A stretch of DNA of 35,599 bases from Planctomycetota bacterium. Lineage in GTDB: Bacteria > Planctomycetota > B15-G4. Under the pieces are notes generated by a model that worked only from the letters and a program-made list of their open reading frames with translations, searched no databases and was not told the origin of the DNA. The position numbers and the translations under genes were made by a program. Below are positions 7,955 through 16,396 of this stretch, one piece after another. The DNA is taken from positions 1 to 35,599 of the forward strand of contig JAJDEO010000049.1 in assembly GCA_029259745.1 (NCBI GenBank), in the 5' to 3' direction. Numbering within the stretch: position 1 is the first letter of the stretch; each line of letters begins with the position of its first letter.

Positions 7955-9610
7955 ATGTCGAGTCGCACGCTGTCGGTCGTCCTGTCCATCCTCTGCACGA
8001 CGCTCTCGGCCCAGGAAGGAGTCGACGACGTGACTCCCCCGCGCCCCGGCGCGTCGGGCGGAACGATGCTCCCCGAGCAGGCCGCGTTCGACGTCCGCCA
8101 CTACGACCTCACGCTCGACGTCGACCCCGAAGCCGAGACGATCGAGGGCGTGCTCGTACTGACAGCCGACGTCGTTGCCGATCTCGCGCGCGTCGTGCTG
8201 CACCTCGAGCGCGACCTCACCGTCCACTCCGTGCGCGTCGGAGAGACCGAGCTCGCCCACCTCCACGCCGACGGCCTCATCACCGTCGACCTCCCCGAAC
8301 CGCTGACGCGCGGCGAGGTACTCCACGTCTCGGTCGCGTACGGCGGCGCTCCGCGCGTGGCCCCGCGACCGCCCTGGGACGGTGGATTCACGTGGGCACG
8401 CACGGCCGACGACCAACCCTGGATCGCCACGAGCTGCCAAGGCGAGGGCGCCGACCTCTGGTGGCCGTGCAAAGACCACCCCGGTGACAAGGCCGAGACC
8501 TTCGACCTCCACATCACGGTGCCGACGGGGCTCACCTGTGCCTCGAACGGAACACTCCAGAGCACCGAGACGCGCGGCGACCGCACAGAGTTCCACTGGC
8601 ACTCGTCCCACCCGATCGCAAACTACAACGTCGCGTTGAACATCGCGCCCTACGACGTGCTCGAGGAGAGCTACACGAGCGTCGACGGCACTGAGTTCCC
8701 CGTCGTCTTCTACGTCCTGCCCGAGGCCGCCGACCAAGCGCGCGAGATCTTCCCGCAGTTTCTCGCCGAACTGCGGTCGCTCGAGTCGATCTGCGGGCCC
8801 TACCCGTTCCGCAGCGAGAAGTACGGCATCGCACACACGCCGCACCTCGGCATGGAACACCAGACGATCTGCGCCTACGGCAACGGCTTTCGCGCGGGGC
8901 GCTTCCCCGACTACGACTGGCTGCACCACCACGAGCTGTCGCACGAGTGGTGGGGCAACCTCGTGACGTGCAGCGATTGGAAAGACATGTGGGTGCACGA
9001 GGGCATCGGCACGTACATGCAGGCGCTGCACCTCGAACAACTCCACGGCCGCGACGCCTACCTCTCGGAGATGGCGCGCAAGCGCGCCTTCACGCTCGTC
9101 AAGCCGATGGCCCCCGAGCGTTCGATGTCGAGCCAGGAGGTCTACTTCCAGCCCGACGGCGCCTGGGACAACGACATCTACAACAAGGGCTCGTGGGTGA
9201 TGCACACGCTGCGCTGGACGCTCGGTGACGAGGCGTTCTTCGCTGGGCTGCGCGCGCTGTGCTACCCCCACGGCCCAAACGCGCCCGACGCCGGCCCGCG
9301 CTTCGTCGACACGACCGCAGTGCGCGCGGCCTTCGAGGCGACGAGTGGTCGACCGCTCGACTGGTTCTTCAACGTCTATGCCCGCACGCCGGCGCTGCCC
9401 GAACTCGTCGTCGAGCGCGGCGACGAGGAGCTCGACCTCACCTGGCGAGCACCAAACGGGCTGCCCTTCCCGATGGACGTCCCGGTGTCCGTGAACGGCG
9501 AGATCTTGCGCGTCGCACTCCACCACGGACACGCGCGCCTCACGGTGCCGGCGGATGCCGAGGTGGTCGTCGACCCCGAGACACTGGTGCTACGCGCCGA
9601 CGCCCCCTGA
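7955..9610 (+). CDS. Secreted M1-family zinc metallopeptidase
   Basis: 551 residues, somewhat short for M1, with an N-terminal signal peptide (about 1-19). The order is the M1 N-terminal beta domain (about 45-230), then the catalytic domain with HELSH at 326-330 and the third zinc ligand Glu349, i.e. HEXXH-X18-E. The exopeptidase motif is GMEH (299-302) rather than the common GAMEN/GMEN; its Glu301 is kept. The large helical C-terminal domain of classical aminopeptidases is lacking; a short beta-rich tail ends the protein. It probably trims peptides outside the cytoplasm. Divergent from the lipoprotein gene across 88 bases; its end faces the methyltransferase gene with only 11 bases between. 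Confidence 0.92.
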   Translation: MSSRTLSVVLSILCTTLSAQEGVDDVTPPRPGASGGTMLPEQAAFDVRHYDLTLDVDPEAETIEGVLVLTADVVADLARVVLHLERDLTVHSVRVGETELAHLHADGLITVDLPEPLTRGEVLHVSVAYGGAPRVAPRPPWDGGFTWARTADDQPWIATSCQGEGADLWWPCKDHPGDKAETFDLHITVPTGLTCASNGTLQSTETRGDRTEFHWHSSHPIANYNVALNIAPYDVLEESYTSVDGTEFPVVFYVLPEAADQAREIFPQFLAELRSLESICGPYPFRSEKYGIAHTPHLGMEHQTICAYGNGFRAGRFPDYDWLHHHELSHEWWGNLVTCSDWKDMWVHEGIGTYMQALHLEQLHGRDAYLSEMARKRAFTLVKPMAPERSMSSQEVYFQPDGAWDNDIYNKGSWVMHTLRWTLGDEAFFAGLRALCYPHGPNAPDAGPRFVDTTAVRAAFEATSGRPLDWFFNVYARTPALPELVVERGDEELDLTWRAPNGLPFPMDVPVSVNGEILRVALHHGHARLTVPADAEVVVDPETLVLRADAP

Positions 9611-9621
9611 CACCGGGAGCC

Positions 9622-10368
9622 TCAGCGCGACGGCTTCTCGAGTACGCCGTAGAGCGAGACGCCGACAGGCAGGTTGACGCGCTTCTCGAGCGCGATCTCG
9701 GTTTTCGTGATCCCGGCGGCGAGCTTCTCGATCGGCCACGGAAACGGCACGGAGAAGTCGGACTCGGCATCCTCGACGGGCTTGTTCTGCCAGCGTCGGA
9801 GGGTGCGCATGAGGAACACTGGCGGGAAGAGCGTCATGCTCGAGTAGCTCATGCGGTGCGTCCGGTAGCCGACCCGCTCCAGGCGCGAGCGCAGGATCGG
9901 GCGGCGGTAGCGGCGCACGTGGTGGTACGCGTCGTCGTGCGGACTCCACAGCGACATGAAGGCCGGCACCGTGCACACGAGCACGCCGCCGGGCTTGAGC
10001 ACGCGGAAGGTCTCCGACATCGCGCCGATGTCGTCGTCGAAGTGCTCGAACGCGTCGAGCGCGAGGACGACGTCGAAGCTCGCGTCCGCGAACGGCAGGA
10101 ACATCGCGTCGGAGCGCACGATGCGATCGATTCCGCGGCGTCCGCAATACTCGATGGTTTCCTCGGAGATGTCGATGCCGCGCACGTCGCCGTAGTCGGC
10201 GAGGAAGCGGAACGACATGCCGGTCGCGCAGGCGACGTCGAGGATCTTCAGCGGACGCTGGTCGCCGGCATACGTGTCGAGCGCGTGGCGCACCAGGGCT
10301 CGGCGGCCCTTGTACCACCAGTGCGTCTCTTCGATCGCGAACATCCGATCGAACTCGGCCGGGTTCAC
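9622..10368 (-). CDS. Class I SAM-dependent methyltransferase
   Basis: 248 residues. Starts with the 'HWWYKGRR' segment (about 16-23) typical of methyltransferases in polysaccharide clusters. Motif I (LDVACATG, 43-50) binds SAM; an acidic residue at the end of strand 2 (GIDIS) and 'FDVVLALDAFEHFDDD' match Methyltransf_11 enzymes. A C-terminal segment with hydrophobic and basic stretches may touch the membrane or a lipid-linked substrate. It is the last gene of the 12-gene minus-strand run. Its GTG overlaps the stop of the WecA-like gene as GTGA (10365-10368), with GAGGGGGG just upstream, so translation is probably coupled. Substrate unknown; a lipid-linked sugar is likely from context. Confidence 0.88.
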   Translation of the reverse strand: MNPAEFDRMFAIEETHWWYKGRRALVRHALDTYAGDQRPLKILDVACATGMSFRFLADYGDVRGIDISEETIEYCGRRGIDRIVRSDAMFLPFADASFDVVLALDAFEHFDDDIGAMSETFRVLKPGGVLVCTVPAFMSLWSPHDDAYHHVRRYRRPILRSRLERVGYRTHRMSYSSMTLFPPVFLMRTLRRWQNKPVEDAESDFSVPFPWPIEKLAAGITKTEIALEKRVNLPVGVSLYGVLEKPSR

Positions 10369-11495
10369 GAGCCCCCCTCGCCCGCGACGTGATCGTCGGT
10401 CAACTCGGCCGTACCGGGCGCAGAGAGCTTGGTCTTGGCTTCAACACGCATCACGACGCGCGTGACGGCGAGCATGAAGACGAAGCTCAGTGAGAAGAGC
10501 AGGTACTGCCAGAGCGGTTCGGCGAACGCGGCCACGATGCCGACGGCGGCGAGGATGATCGCGAGCCCCCAGAGAATCACGACGGCCTCGGTGCGCGTGC
10601 AGCCACAGCGCACGAGTCGATGGCTGAGGTGCTGGTCGTCGCCGAGGTAGATCGGGCGCTTGTCGACGGCGCGCATCACGATGACGAAGGCCGCGTCGTA
10701 GAGTGGCAGCCCCATGATCAGGATCGCCGGAAGTAGGTGGTGCATGTTCAGCAGCGGACCGACGTCGAGGAATCCACGACTGAGATCGAACTGCGCCCAG
10801 GCCATCCAGAAGCCGACGAACATCGACCCGGCGTCCCCGAGGAAGATCATCGACTTCGGGAAGTTGTAGGGCAGGAAGCCGAGCAGTCCGCCGCAGAGCA
10901 CGATCGCGAGGACCATCGAGCGTTCACTGTCGCTCGATCCGAGGTACACCACGGCGGCGAGGAACGAGATCACCGACAAGCCGGACATGAGCCCGTTCAT
11001 GTTGTCGGAGAAGTTGAACGAGTTGATGATCGTCAGATACCAGCACAGGAAGAAGAGCTGGTAGGCCCACTGGCCGGCCGTGCCGCCGTTCTGGATCAGC
11101 GTCGAGAGATACGGCCACATCAAGACGCCGATCGCCGCGATCTGCCCGAGCAGCTTGGGCTGGAACGCCATGCTGTCCTTGAAGACGTCGTCGATCAACC
11201 CGACGAGGAACATGATCACGCTGCCGGTCAGCACCCACTTGAGCTGCGGCAGGTTCATCGCGAACCCGTCGACGTTGTCCTCGAACAGAGCCAGCGTCGC
11301 GAATCCGGCAGCCGTTGCAAGGAACACGCCGACACCGCCGAGCAGCGGTGTCACGTTGGCATGGATCTTGCGGCCGCCCGGCTTGTCGACCACGCCGAGA
11401 CGCCGCGCGATCTTGGCGCACAGTGGCACCAAGATCAGCGCGGATGTCAGCGCGACGAGGAAGCCTTGCAGCGCGAGTTGATGCAGCGCGGTCAC
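10365..11495 (-). CDS. WecA/MraY-family undecaprenyl-phosphate sugar-1-phosphate transferase
   Basis: 376 residues with about 10-11 membrane segments. Family motifs in order: IDD (101-103) in the first cytoplasmic loop, NSFNFSDNMNG (158-168), FLGDAGS (218-224) and DDQHLSHRL (286-294), the HxxHR loop of the polyprenyl-phosphate GlcNAc-1-P transferase group. It should move a sugar-1-phosphate from a UDP-sugar onto undecaprenyl phosphate, the committed first step of a Wzx-type glycan pathway. The second motif reads NMNG where D-G is frequent, perhaps affecting sugar choice. Start GTG at 11495; 109 bases separate it from the deacetylase gene upstream. Strong fit with the flippase and GT4 genes in the same run. 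Confidence 0.9.
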   Translation of the reverse strand: MTALHQLALQGFLVALTSALILVPLCAKIARRLGVVDKPGGRKIHANVTPLLGGVGVFLATAAGFATLALFEDNVDGFAMNLPQLKWVLTGSVIMFLVGLIDDVFKDSMAFQPKLLGQIAAIGVLMWPYLSTLIQNGGTAGQWAYQLFFLCWYLTIINSFNFSDNMNGLMSGLSVISFLAAVVYLGSSDSERSMVLAIVLCGGLLGFLPYNFPKSMIFLGDAGSMFVGFWMAWAQFDLSRGFLDVGPLLNMHHLLPAILIMGLPLYDAAFVIVMRAVDKRPIYLGDDQHLSHRLVRCGCTRTEAVVILWGLAIILAAVGIVAAFAEPLWQYLLFSLSFVFMLAVTRVVMRVEAKTKLSAPGTAELTDDHVAGEGGS

Positions 11496-11604
11496 GGTGG
11501 GTCCAGCAGCGGAGCGACGGAGTGGCGCAGATTAGCCCGGAGTTCTCGCGGGAGTCCACTGCGACCTTCGGCGGAACGACTCTGGAACCTCTTCGGCACG
11601 TTCA

Positions 11605-12666
11605 TCACCCGACGCTGAGATTGAATCCGCGTCGTTCGAACCACGTGAACACCCCGTCCACCTCGCACATCAGCTCGGCCACGTTGACGTCCTCGTTGAC
11701 GGCAAACCGGCGCAGCTCCATGGGTGGCGTTCGGTGGGTGTTGAGGCCCGGCATCCCCGTGACGGAGTTCTGGAAACCGAGATCGCGCAGGATCTCGATC
11801 GTGTGCTCGTCGTAGTCCCACGTGCGGCCATAGGGATAGGCGAAGGACGGCACGCTGTGGCCCAACCACGACTCGAGGTCGCGTAGGCTGCCCTCGATCT
11901 CCTTGCGCTGCTTCTTCTCATCGAGGGACGAGAGAATCAGGTGGTTGACCGTATGCGCGCCGATTTCGACGCCCGCCTGGTCGAGCGCTCGGCAGGCGTC
12001 GGGGTCGAGATAGACCTCGGAGGCGAGCTTGACGTCGTCGCCCCCCATCTCCGTGAAGACGTCTGCCAGCATGCGGTCGCGGTCGTCGGGCCGGAGCTCG
12101 TACTTCAGGAGGCGTTTGAGCTGGTACTCGGCCTCGACAGGGTCTTTCGGGAGCGCCGTGAGGTCAGCCTGCAGATGAACCCTGTCGACGTGCTCGGCGA
12201 GGCGCCGGGCGAGGACGTGCGGGCCTTCGCGGTGCAGCACCCAGAAGTAATGGTGCAGCCAGTTGAGGCGCCCCTTCATCGGCCCCGTCTGGACGTAGAC
12301 CGTGGCCACGGCGCCGAGACGACGCAGGATCGGCAGGAGCACGTCGTGGTTGTCTCGGTAGCCGTCGTCGAATGTCAGGACGACAGCATCCTCGGGCGTT
12401 CCCCCCTCGGCGAGCTGCTTGGCCAGCGCCCCGGCCGTCACCGTCCGGTAGCCCGACTTATGCAGCAGATCGATGAGCTTCTCGAGCCGCTTCTCGGACA
12501 CCTTCATGTGAGCGGGCAGGTACTCGATCTGCGGTGGGTTGCCGACGTTGTGGAACATCAGGATCGGCACGCCTATGCGCCGGGAGCGGAACAGCCGGCG
12601 CAGACCGGTGGCGTGCAGCCCCGTGGCAACGAGGCGGCGTAACATCAACTTGAGCTTGTGCTTCAC
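11605..12666 (-). CDS. NodB-family polysaccharide deacetylase
   Basis: 353 residues. NodB motifs are present: TFDDGYRDN (98-106; Asp100 and Asp101 for base and metal), GAHTVNH (236-242; His238 and His242 as metal ligands) and FAYPYG (275-280). An unusually long insertion (about 135-225) separates motifs 1 and 2. This subtype is common in exopolysaccharide loci. No clear signal peptide: the N-terminus is basic and weakly hydrophobic, so it may act at the cytoplasmic membrane face. It would remove acetyl groups from N-acetyl sugars. GTG start, 9 bases after the stop of the GNAT gene. Confidence 0.88.
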   Translation of the reverse strand: MKHKLKLMLRRLVATGLHATGLRRLFRSRRIGVPILMFHNVGNPPQIEYLPAHMKVSEKRLEKLIDLLHKSGYRTVTAGALAKQLAEGGTPEDAVVLTFDDGYRDNHDVLLPILRRLGAVATVYVQTGPMKGRLNWLHHYFWVLHREGPHVLARRLAEHVDRVHLQADLTALPKDPVEAEYQLKRLLKYELRPDDRDRMLADVFTEMGGDDVKLASEVYLDPDACRALDQAGVEIGAHTVNHLILSSLDEKKQRKEIEGSLRDLESWLGHSVPSFAYPYGRTWDYDEHTIEILRDLGFQNSVTGMPGLNTHRTPPMELRRFAVNEDVNVAELMCEVDGVFTWFERRGFNLSVG

Positions 12667-12675
12667 GTCGTCATC

Positions 12676-13815
12676 TCAGGGTGACATGTGCTCGGCATCG
12701 CGGTCTCCGTCGGTCAGGTGCCAGCGATGCATCGCGCGGTCGGCGTCGTGGTCACCATCGTCTGCGCAGCGGCGTACGATCCAGGGAAAGACATCGCGAA
12801 AGGGCTTGGTGCCGCGCGGGCGCTTGAAGCCCCAGCGGCGCAGCAACGGAACGATCGGAGCGTGGTCGAAGTGCAGCGCGGTGGCTTCCTCGGCATCGCG
12901 CTCGATCGCCGCGCCCACGAAGAACGCGACGAGACGCTCGGATGCGGCCGCGTCGCGGGCCAGGTGGTCGACGAGGTAGGCGTGGCCGTCGACGAACTCC
13001 GCGACGATGTAGCCGTCGAGACGATCGCCTTCGGAGAGCGCGAAGACCTCTTGGCGCTGTGTCGGATTGTCGATGTAGCGCCAGTTGAGCCATGCGGCGC
13101 TGCGTTCGCCGACGAGTCCTGTGGCCGGACAGCACTTGCCGAACAGCGAGTCGACGCGACCATCAAAGCGCTCGACGCGCTCGAGGACCGTCTCGCCGTT
13201 TTCGAGCTCATCGAGCCGCCGGAGCGTGACGCGCGCGCGCCAACCCAGAGCCAAGTCGACGAGCGGCGAGGCGAGCACGGCGAGCGGTGCGATGCGCCCC
13301 GAGCGCGCCAGGGACCGCCTCGAACGGAAGCAACGTCGCCAGAGCGGCGCGTGGCCGAGACACTCCCAACCATTGCGCAGAAAGCCCTTGAGCGAGAGAC
13401 GTCCCGAGTAAGCGTAGGCCCACGGGATGCCGTCTTGCGCGGCGAGAGCGCAGACGATGTCGTCGAGCCCCGTGAAGATGCCCTTGCCCTGCCAGGCAGG
13501 CTCCGTCATGGCGTCCGAGGCCTGCATCAGCACCACCGGTTCGCCGTCGCGTCGGAAGCGCCGCGGGACGTAGCTGTAGCCGCCCACGACGGCGCCGGTC
13601 GCGGGGTCGCAGGCCACGCGGCTGATGGCTGGACCGTCGGGGTTCTCGTCGTACTTCCAGGCGAACGTGCTGTCGTCTTTCTGCTTGTTGAAGCAGAGGT
13701 TGAAGAGCCGACGTTGATCGGCGTGATCGGCCGGGGTCGCGGCGCGGTGCGCCCACCCTCGTCCGCTGTCGACGAGCGCTCCGTGCTCTGCGCGCTGAGG
13801 CTCGTCGGACACCAT
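12676..13815 (-). CDS. GNAT-type acyltransferase with two W-[KR]-Y-x-x-NP boxes
   Basis: 379 residues. The first half shows a GNAT fold with 'WKYDENPDG' (about 53-61), beta strands, and an acyl-CoA loop 'EPAWQGKGIF' (105-114). The second half carries a second box, 'LNWRYIDNP' (243-251), so the protein is probably two tandem GNAT-like domains, as in other acyltransferases of polysaccharide loci. It may acetylate or otherwise acylate a sugar. ATG at 13815 overlaps the TGA of the upstream gene by one base (TGATG); a GTG directly before it (13818) would give a 4-base overlap and is an equally possible start. The frame is open much further (to 14493), but that part lies antisense-like inside the upstream gene and is Arg-rich. 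Confidence 0.78.
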   Translation of the reverse strand: MVSDEPQRAEHGALVDSGRGWAHRAATPADHADQRRLFNLCFNKQKDDSTFAWKYDENPDGPAISRVACDPATGAVVGGYSYVPRRFRRDGEPVVLMQASDAMTEPAWQGKGIFTGLDDIVCALAAQDGIPWAYAYSGRLSLKGFLRNGWECLGHAPLWRRCFRSRRSLARSGRIAPLAVLASPLVDLALGWRARVTLRRLDELENGETVLERVERFDGRVDSLFGKCCPATGLVGERSAAWLNWRYIDNPTQRQEVFALSEGDRLDGYIVAEFVDGHAYLVDHLARDAAASERLVAFFVGAAIERDAEEATALHFDHAPIVPLLRRWGFKRPRGTKPFRDVFPWIVRRCADDGDHDADRAMHRWHLTDGDRDAEHMSP

Positions 13816-15029
13816 CACGCCAACGCCCCGGCAGGCGAGCGGTTCGTCAGCGCGCGGATCGCGCGCGAGATCTCCTTGCTGTCGAGGTCGTTGTCCCAGC
13901 GCCCGGCACGCTCGAGCGCCTCTTCGAGCCCGGGACCGCCTTCGCCGCGCTCGTTGGGCTGCCGGATGAGCACGCACGGACGCACGACCATGCGACGATC
14001 GGAGAACCAGCGCCACCAGGCCGCGAGGATCTCGCGCGTGTGCCCAGGGCGTCCGATCACGTGCTCGACGACCGGCGACATGCCCGTCGTGCGCACCGCG
14101 TCGACGGCGGCCTCGATGCGCGAGCGGCGTGGGTCGTCCATCGGTGCGAGCCCGGGAGCGCCGGGATCGCTTGGCGAGGCGACGAGCACCTCCGTGCACC
14201 CGCCGCGCAGCAACTGCAGCGCCATGGACGGGATGAGGCGGTCGGCCTTCACGCGACACGCCCACGGCACACCCGGGACGACACCCGACATGCCGCGCGT
14301 CAAGAGTTCGAGTTCTTCGGCGTTGGCGCCGAGGTCGCGGTCTGCGAAGACGAGGAAACGGGCGCCGGCGCGACGGACGGCGTGTCCGGCCTGCTCGAGC
14401 GCCTCGGCAGCCGTGGCCCCGGCAAGAATCTCGATGCGGCGGCGTGCGCCCGGGGCGTCGGTGTCGTAGGCCTCGAGCTTCAGCAGATGCCAAGCCGGGA
14501 GGAGCTCGGCGGGGAACGGCGGCGCCTCGCCCGGCACCAGCGCGATGCCGTCACTGCGACGCACGAGCGATCCGGGATGGTCGTCGGGCACCCACCGATG
14601 AGCCACCTCCTTCGACGCACCGGACGGCAGCACTGCCGCTAGCGCGTCGTAGCGTTCAAGGAGTTCACGTCCATGCCGCTTGCCGAGCGGTCCCATGAGC
14701 ACGATCGGGCACGTCGACTCCCAGCCGGCCATGCACGCATCGAGCGGCGCGACATCGGGCAGCGGCCTGGCAGCGATCATGCTTCCGCCGGCCCAGAGGA
14801 TGACGAGATCGGCGCGCCAGAGTTTCACCTCGCGGCGCACCGTGCGCTCGCTCATCTGCTCGGCGTCCTGATCGAGCACTCGCACCTCGGCGCCCCACGC
14901 GATGACCTGTGCAGCCCATGCGACCGGGTCACGCGGGGGCATCCCGCGCGCGTCACTCGACGGAAGGCGGGCGGCGCTCGGCGGTGTACGGAGCACGACG
15001 ACCATGATGCGCCAGCGGGCGGTGATCAC
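13815..15029 (-). CDS. Radical-SAM-like protein lacking the CxxxCxxC cluster motif (pseudoenzyme)
   Basis: 404 residues. Layout matches a B12-binding-domain radical SAM enzyme: Rossmann-like part (VVVLRTPPS, GAEVRVLDQDAE, ADLVILWAGGS), the junction 'PAWHLLKLEAY' (178-188), then TIM-barrel-like strands 'FLVFADRDLGANAEELELL' (225-243), 'WACRVKADRL' (256-265), 'GGCTEVLVASPSDPG' (276-290) and 'VIGRPGHTREIL' (324-335), the usual iGlPGET-like helix start. The stretch where CxxxCxxC should stand, between 188 and 225, is shortened and has no Cys; the protein's five Cys (99, 107, 258, 278, 352) are scattered. It therefore should not bind a radical SAM cluster. A regulatory or partner role for the intact radical SAM protein two genes upstream is an inference. 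Start GTG has GGAGG 6 bases upstream; 61 bases follow the GT4 stop. Confidence 0.72.
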   Translation of the reverse strand: MITARWRIMVVVLRTPPSAARLPSSDARGMPPRDPVAWAAQVIAWGAEVRVLDQDAEQMSERTVRREVKLWRADLVILWAGGSMIAARPLPDVAPLDACMAGWESTCPIVLMGPLGKRHGRELLERYDALAAVLPSGASKEVAHRWVPDDHPGSLVRRSDGIALVPGEAPPFPAELLPAWHLLKLEAYDTDAPGARRRIEILAGATAAEALEQAGHAVRRAGARFLVFADRDLGANAEELELLTRGMSGVVPGVPWACRVKADRLIPSMALQLLRGGCTEVLVASPSDPGAPGLAPMDDPRRSRIEAAVDAVRTTGMSPVVEHVIGRPGHTREILAAWWRWFSDRRMVVRPCVLIRQPNERGEGGPGLEEALERAGRWDNDLDSKEISRAIRALTNRSPAGALA

Positions 15030-15035
15030 GCGGGG

Positions 15036-15040
15036 CCTCC
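15036..15040 (-). promoter_or_regulatory. Shine-Dalgarno that fixes a GTG start
   Basis: GGAGG on the minus strand, 6 bases before GTG 15029-15027. It favours this start over the longer open frame reaching 15314, which would overlap the GT4 gene by more than 200 bases, and over the internal ATG at 15005. Confidence 0.75.
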
Positions 15041-15090
15041 GGGGAGAGAAGGGACGAGCGGCGGCACCGCGACTGCGGCGCTCCAGAACA

Positions 15091-16359
15091 TCATCCGGAT
15101 CGACCTCGCCCGGTCGAGCCCAAGTCCGCATACAGACGCTCGATGGCGTCGACCTGGCCGGGAATCGAGAAGAGCTTCTCGACCCGCTCGCGCGCGGCAT
15201 CGCCGAGTCGACGGGCGAGGTCGGGGTCCATGAGCAGCCGCGTGATGCGTTCCGCGAGGTCGCCGATGCGCAACGGATTGACGAGGAACCCGGTGCGCCC
15301 GTCGTCGACGACATCGGACGGGCCGCCCCACATCGATGCCACGACGGGCCGGCGCGCCCGCATGGCTTCGACGTTCACGAGTCCGAACGACTCGAAGCAC
15401 AGCGACGGTGTCGCTACGACATCGGCCACGCGGTAGGCCGCCGCGAGTTCGTCTCCGCTCAACCATCCCGCGTGGACGAGCGCGTCATCCATACCGAGGC
15501 GCGCCGCAAGCGAGAGCATCTCGTCGTAGAAACCGGGCAGGGCCTCGCCGACGGTGAGCAAGACCGCCGTGGGCACCTTGCGCCGCACGACCTCGAGCGC
15601 CCGCACGAGTTCGAGCCCGCCCTTGAGCCGATCGAGCCGTCCGCCGTAGAAGACCACCGGACGGTCACCGAGGCCCCAGCGCACCCGCAGCGACTCCACG
15701 AGTTCGTCGGGCACGTCCCCCGCGGCCGGATCGACCCCGTTGAAGATCACGCGTTCGACGGGCAAACCGTTGTGTTCAAGCGCACGGCCCATCTCGTGCG
15801 AGACGGCCACGAGCGAATCGACATCGCGTTCGACGGCACGTCGGATCGTTCGGTTGCGCAGCGGGTTGAAGCGCGCCTTGACGCACACGGCGCACTTCAC
15901 GATCCCCGCTTCGTAGACGACCTCGTCGCCGGGCCGCAGACGTTCGTCGAGGTGACAGAACATCTTCTGATGACACACCGGCATGATGTCGTGGACGTGC
16001 AACACGACCTTCGCGCCGAGCGACCGCGCCGCCGCGAGCGAGGCATAGCTCAGATGCATGTGGAGGTTGTGGACATGCACGACGTCGGGTTTGACGTCCT
16101 CGACGACCTTGCGCATCGCAGCCACGCCGGACGGGTTGTCGAGGCTGCGACGCGAGCGCCAACGCAAGCTGTACGGCATGGTGTGCTCGATGTGCAGGTC
16201 GACGCCACCACGCATCTCACGCAGAGCCTCGCCCTTGCGCTGCGTCGTGGTCAGCAGCGACACGTCGTAGCCGCGCGCGGCGAGTTCTTCCGCCGTGGAC
16301 ACCGCCACGCCAGCCGCTGACGACCGTGCATAGAGATCGTTCGCGACGAGCACCTTCAC
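15091..16359 (-). CDS. GT4-family glycosyltransferase
   Basis: About 422 residues, GT-B fold. The N-terminal Rossmann half begins 'KVLVANDLY', with a Gly/Ala-rich 'SSAAGVAV' donor-loop area; the C-terminal half has 'GGRLDRLKGGLELVRAL' and the EX7E motif in 'FESFGLVNVEA', followed by 'GGPSDVVDDGRTGFLV'. A Cys-rich stretch with HxxxxCxxxC-like spacing (DIMPVCHQKMFCH, then KCAVCVKARF) is the known Cys-containing insertion of some GT4 enzymes. It would add one sugar to the lipid-linked glycan in the cytoplasm. The start is uncertain: GTG at 16359 begins at the first strand; GTG at 16410 adds 17 polar residues and overlaps the upstream stop by 14 bases. No clear SD precedes either. Confidence 0.88.
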   Translation of the reverse strand: MKVLVANDLYARSSAAGVAVSTAEELAARGYDVSLLTTTQRKGEALREMRGGVDLHIEHTMPYSLRWRSRRSLDNPSGVAAMRKVVEDVKPDVVHVHNLHMHLSYASLAAARSLGAKVVLHVHDIMPVCHQKMFCHLDERLRPGDEVVYEAGIVKCAVCVKARFNPLRNRTIRRAVERDVDSLVAVSHEMGRALEHNGLPVERVIFNGVDPAAGDVPDELVESLRVRWGLGDRPVVFYGGRLDRLKGGLELVRALEVVRRKVPTAVLLTVGEALPGFYDEMLSLAARLGMDDALVHAGWLSGDELAAAYRVADVVATPSLCFESFGLVNVEAMRARRPVVASMWGGPSDVVDDGRTGFLVNPLRIGDLAERITRLLMDPDLARRLGDAARERVEKLFSIPGQVDAIERLYADLGSTGRGRSG

Positions 16360-16396
16360 GTCACAGGCCCGCTGAGTTCCCTCGGACGAGAGATCG

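Noticed and set aside
12688..14469. 593-residue open frame on the plus strand
   Set aside because: Antisense to two genes with clear domain motifs; low-complexity composition typical of shadow frames in GC-rich DNA.
13816..14493. Upstream extension of the GNAT reading frame (605 residues in total)
   Set aside because: The extra part is Arg-rich and lies fully inside the radical-SAM-like gene, which has recognisable fold motifs in its own frame. A TGATG junction gives a natural start at 13815.
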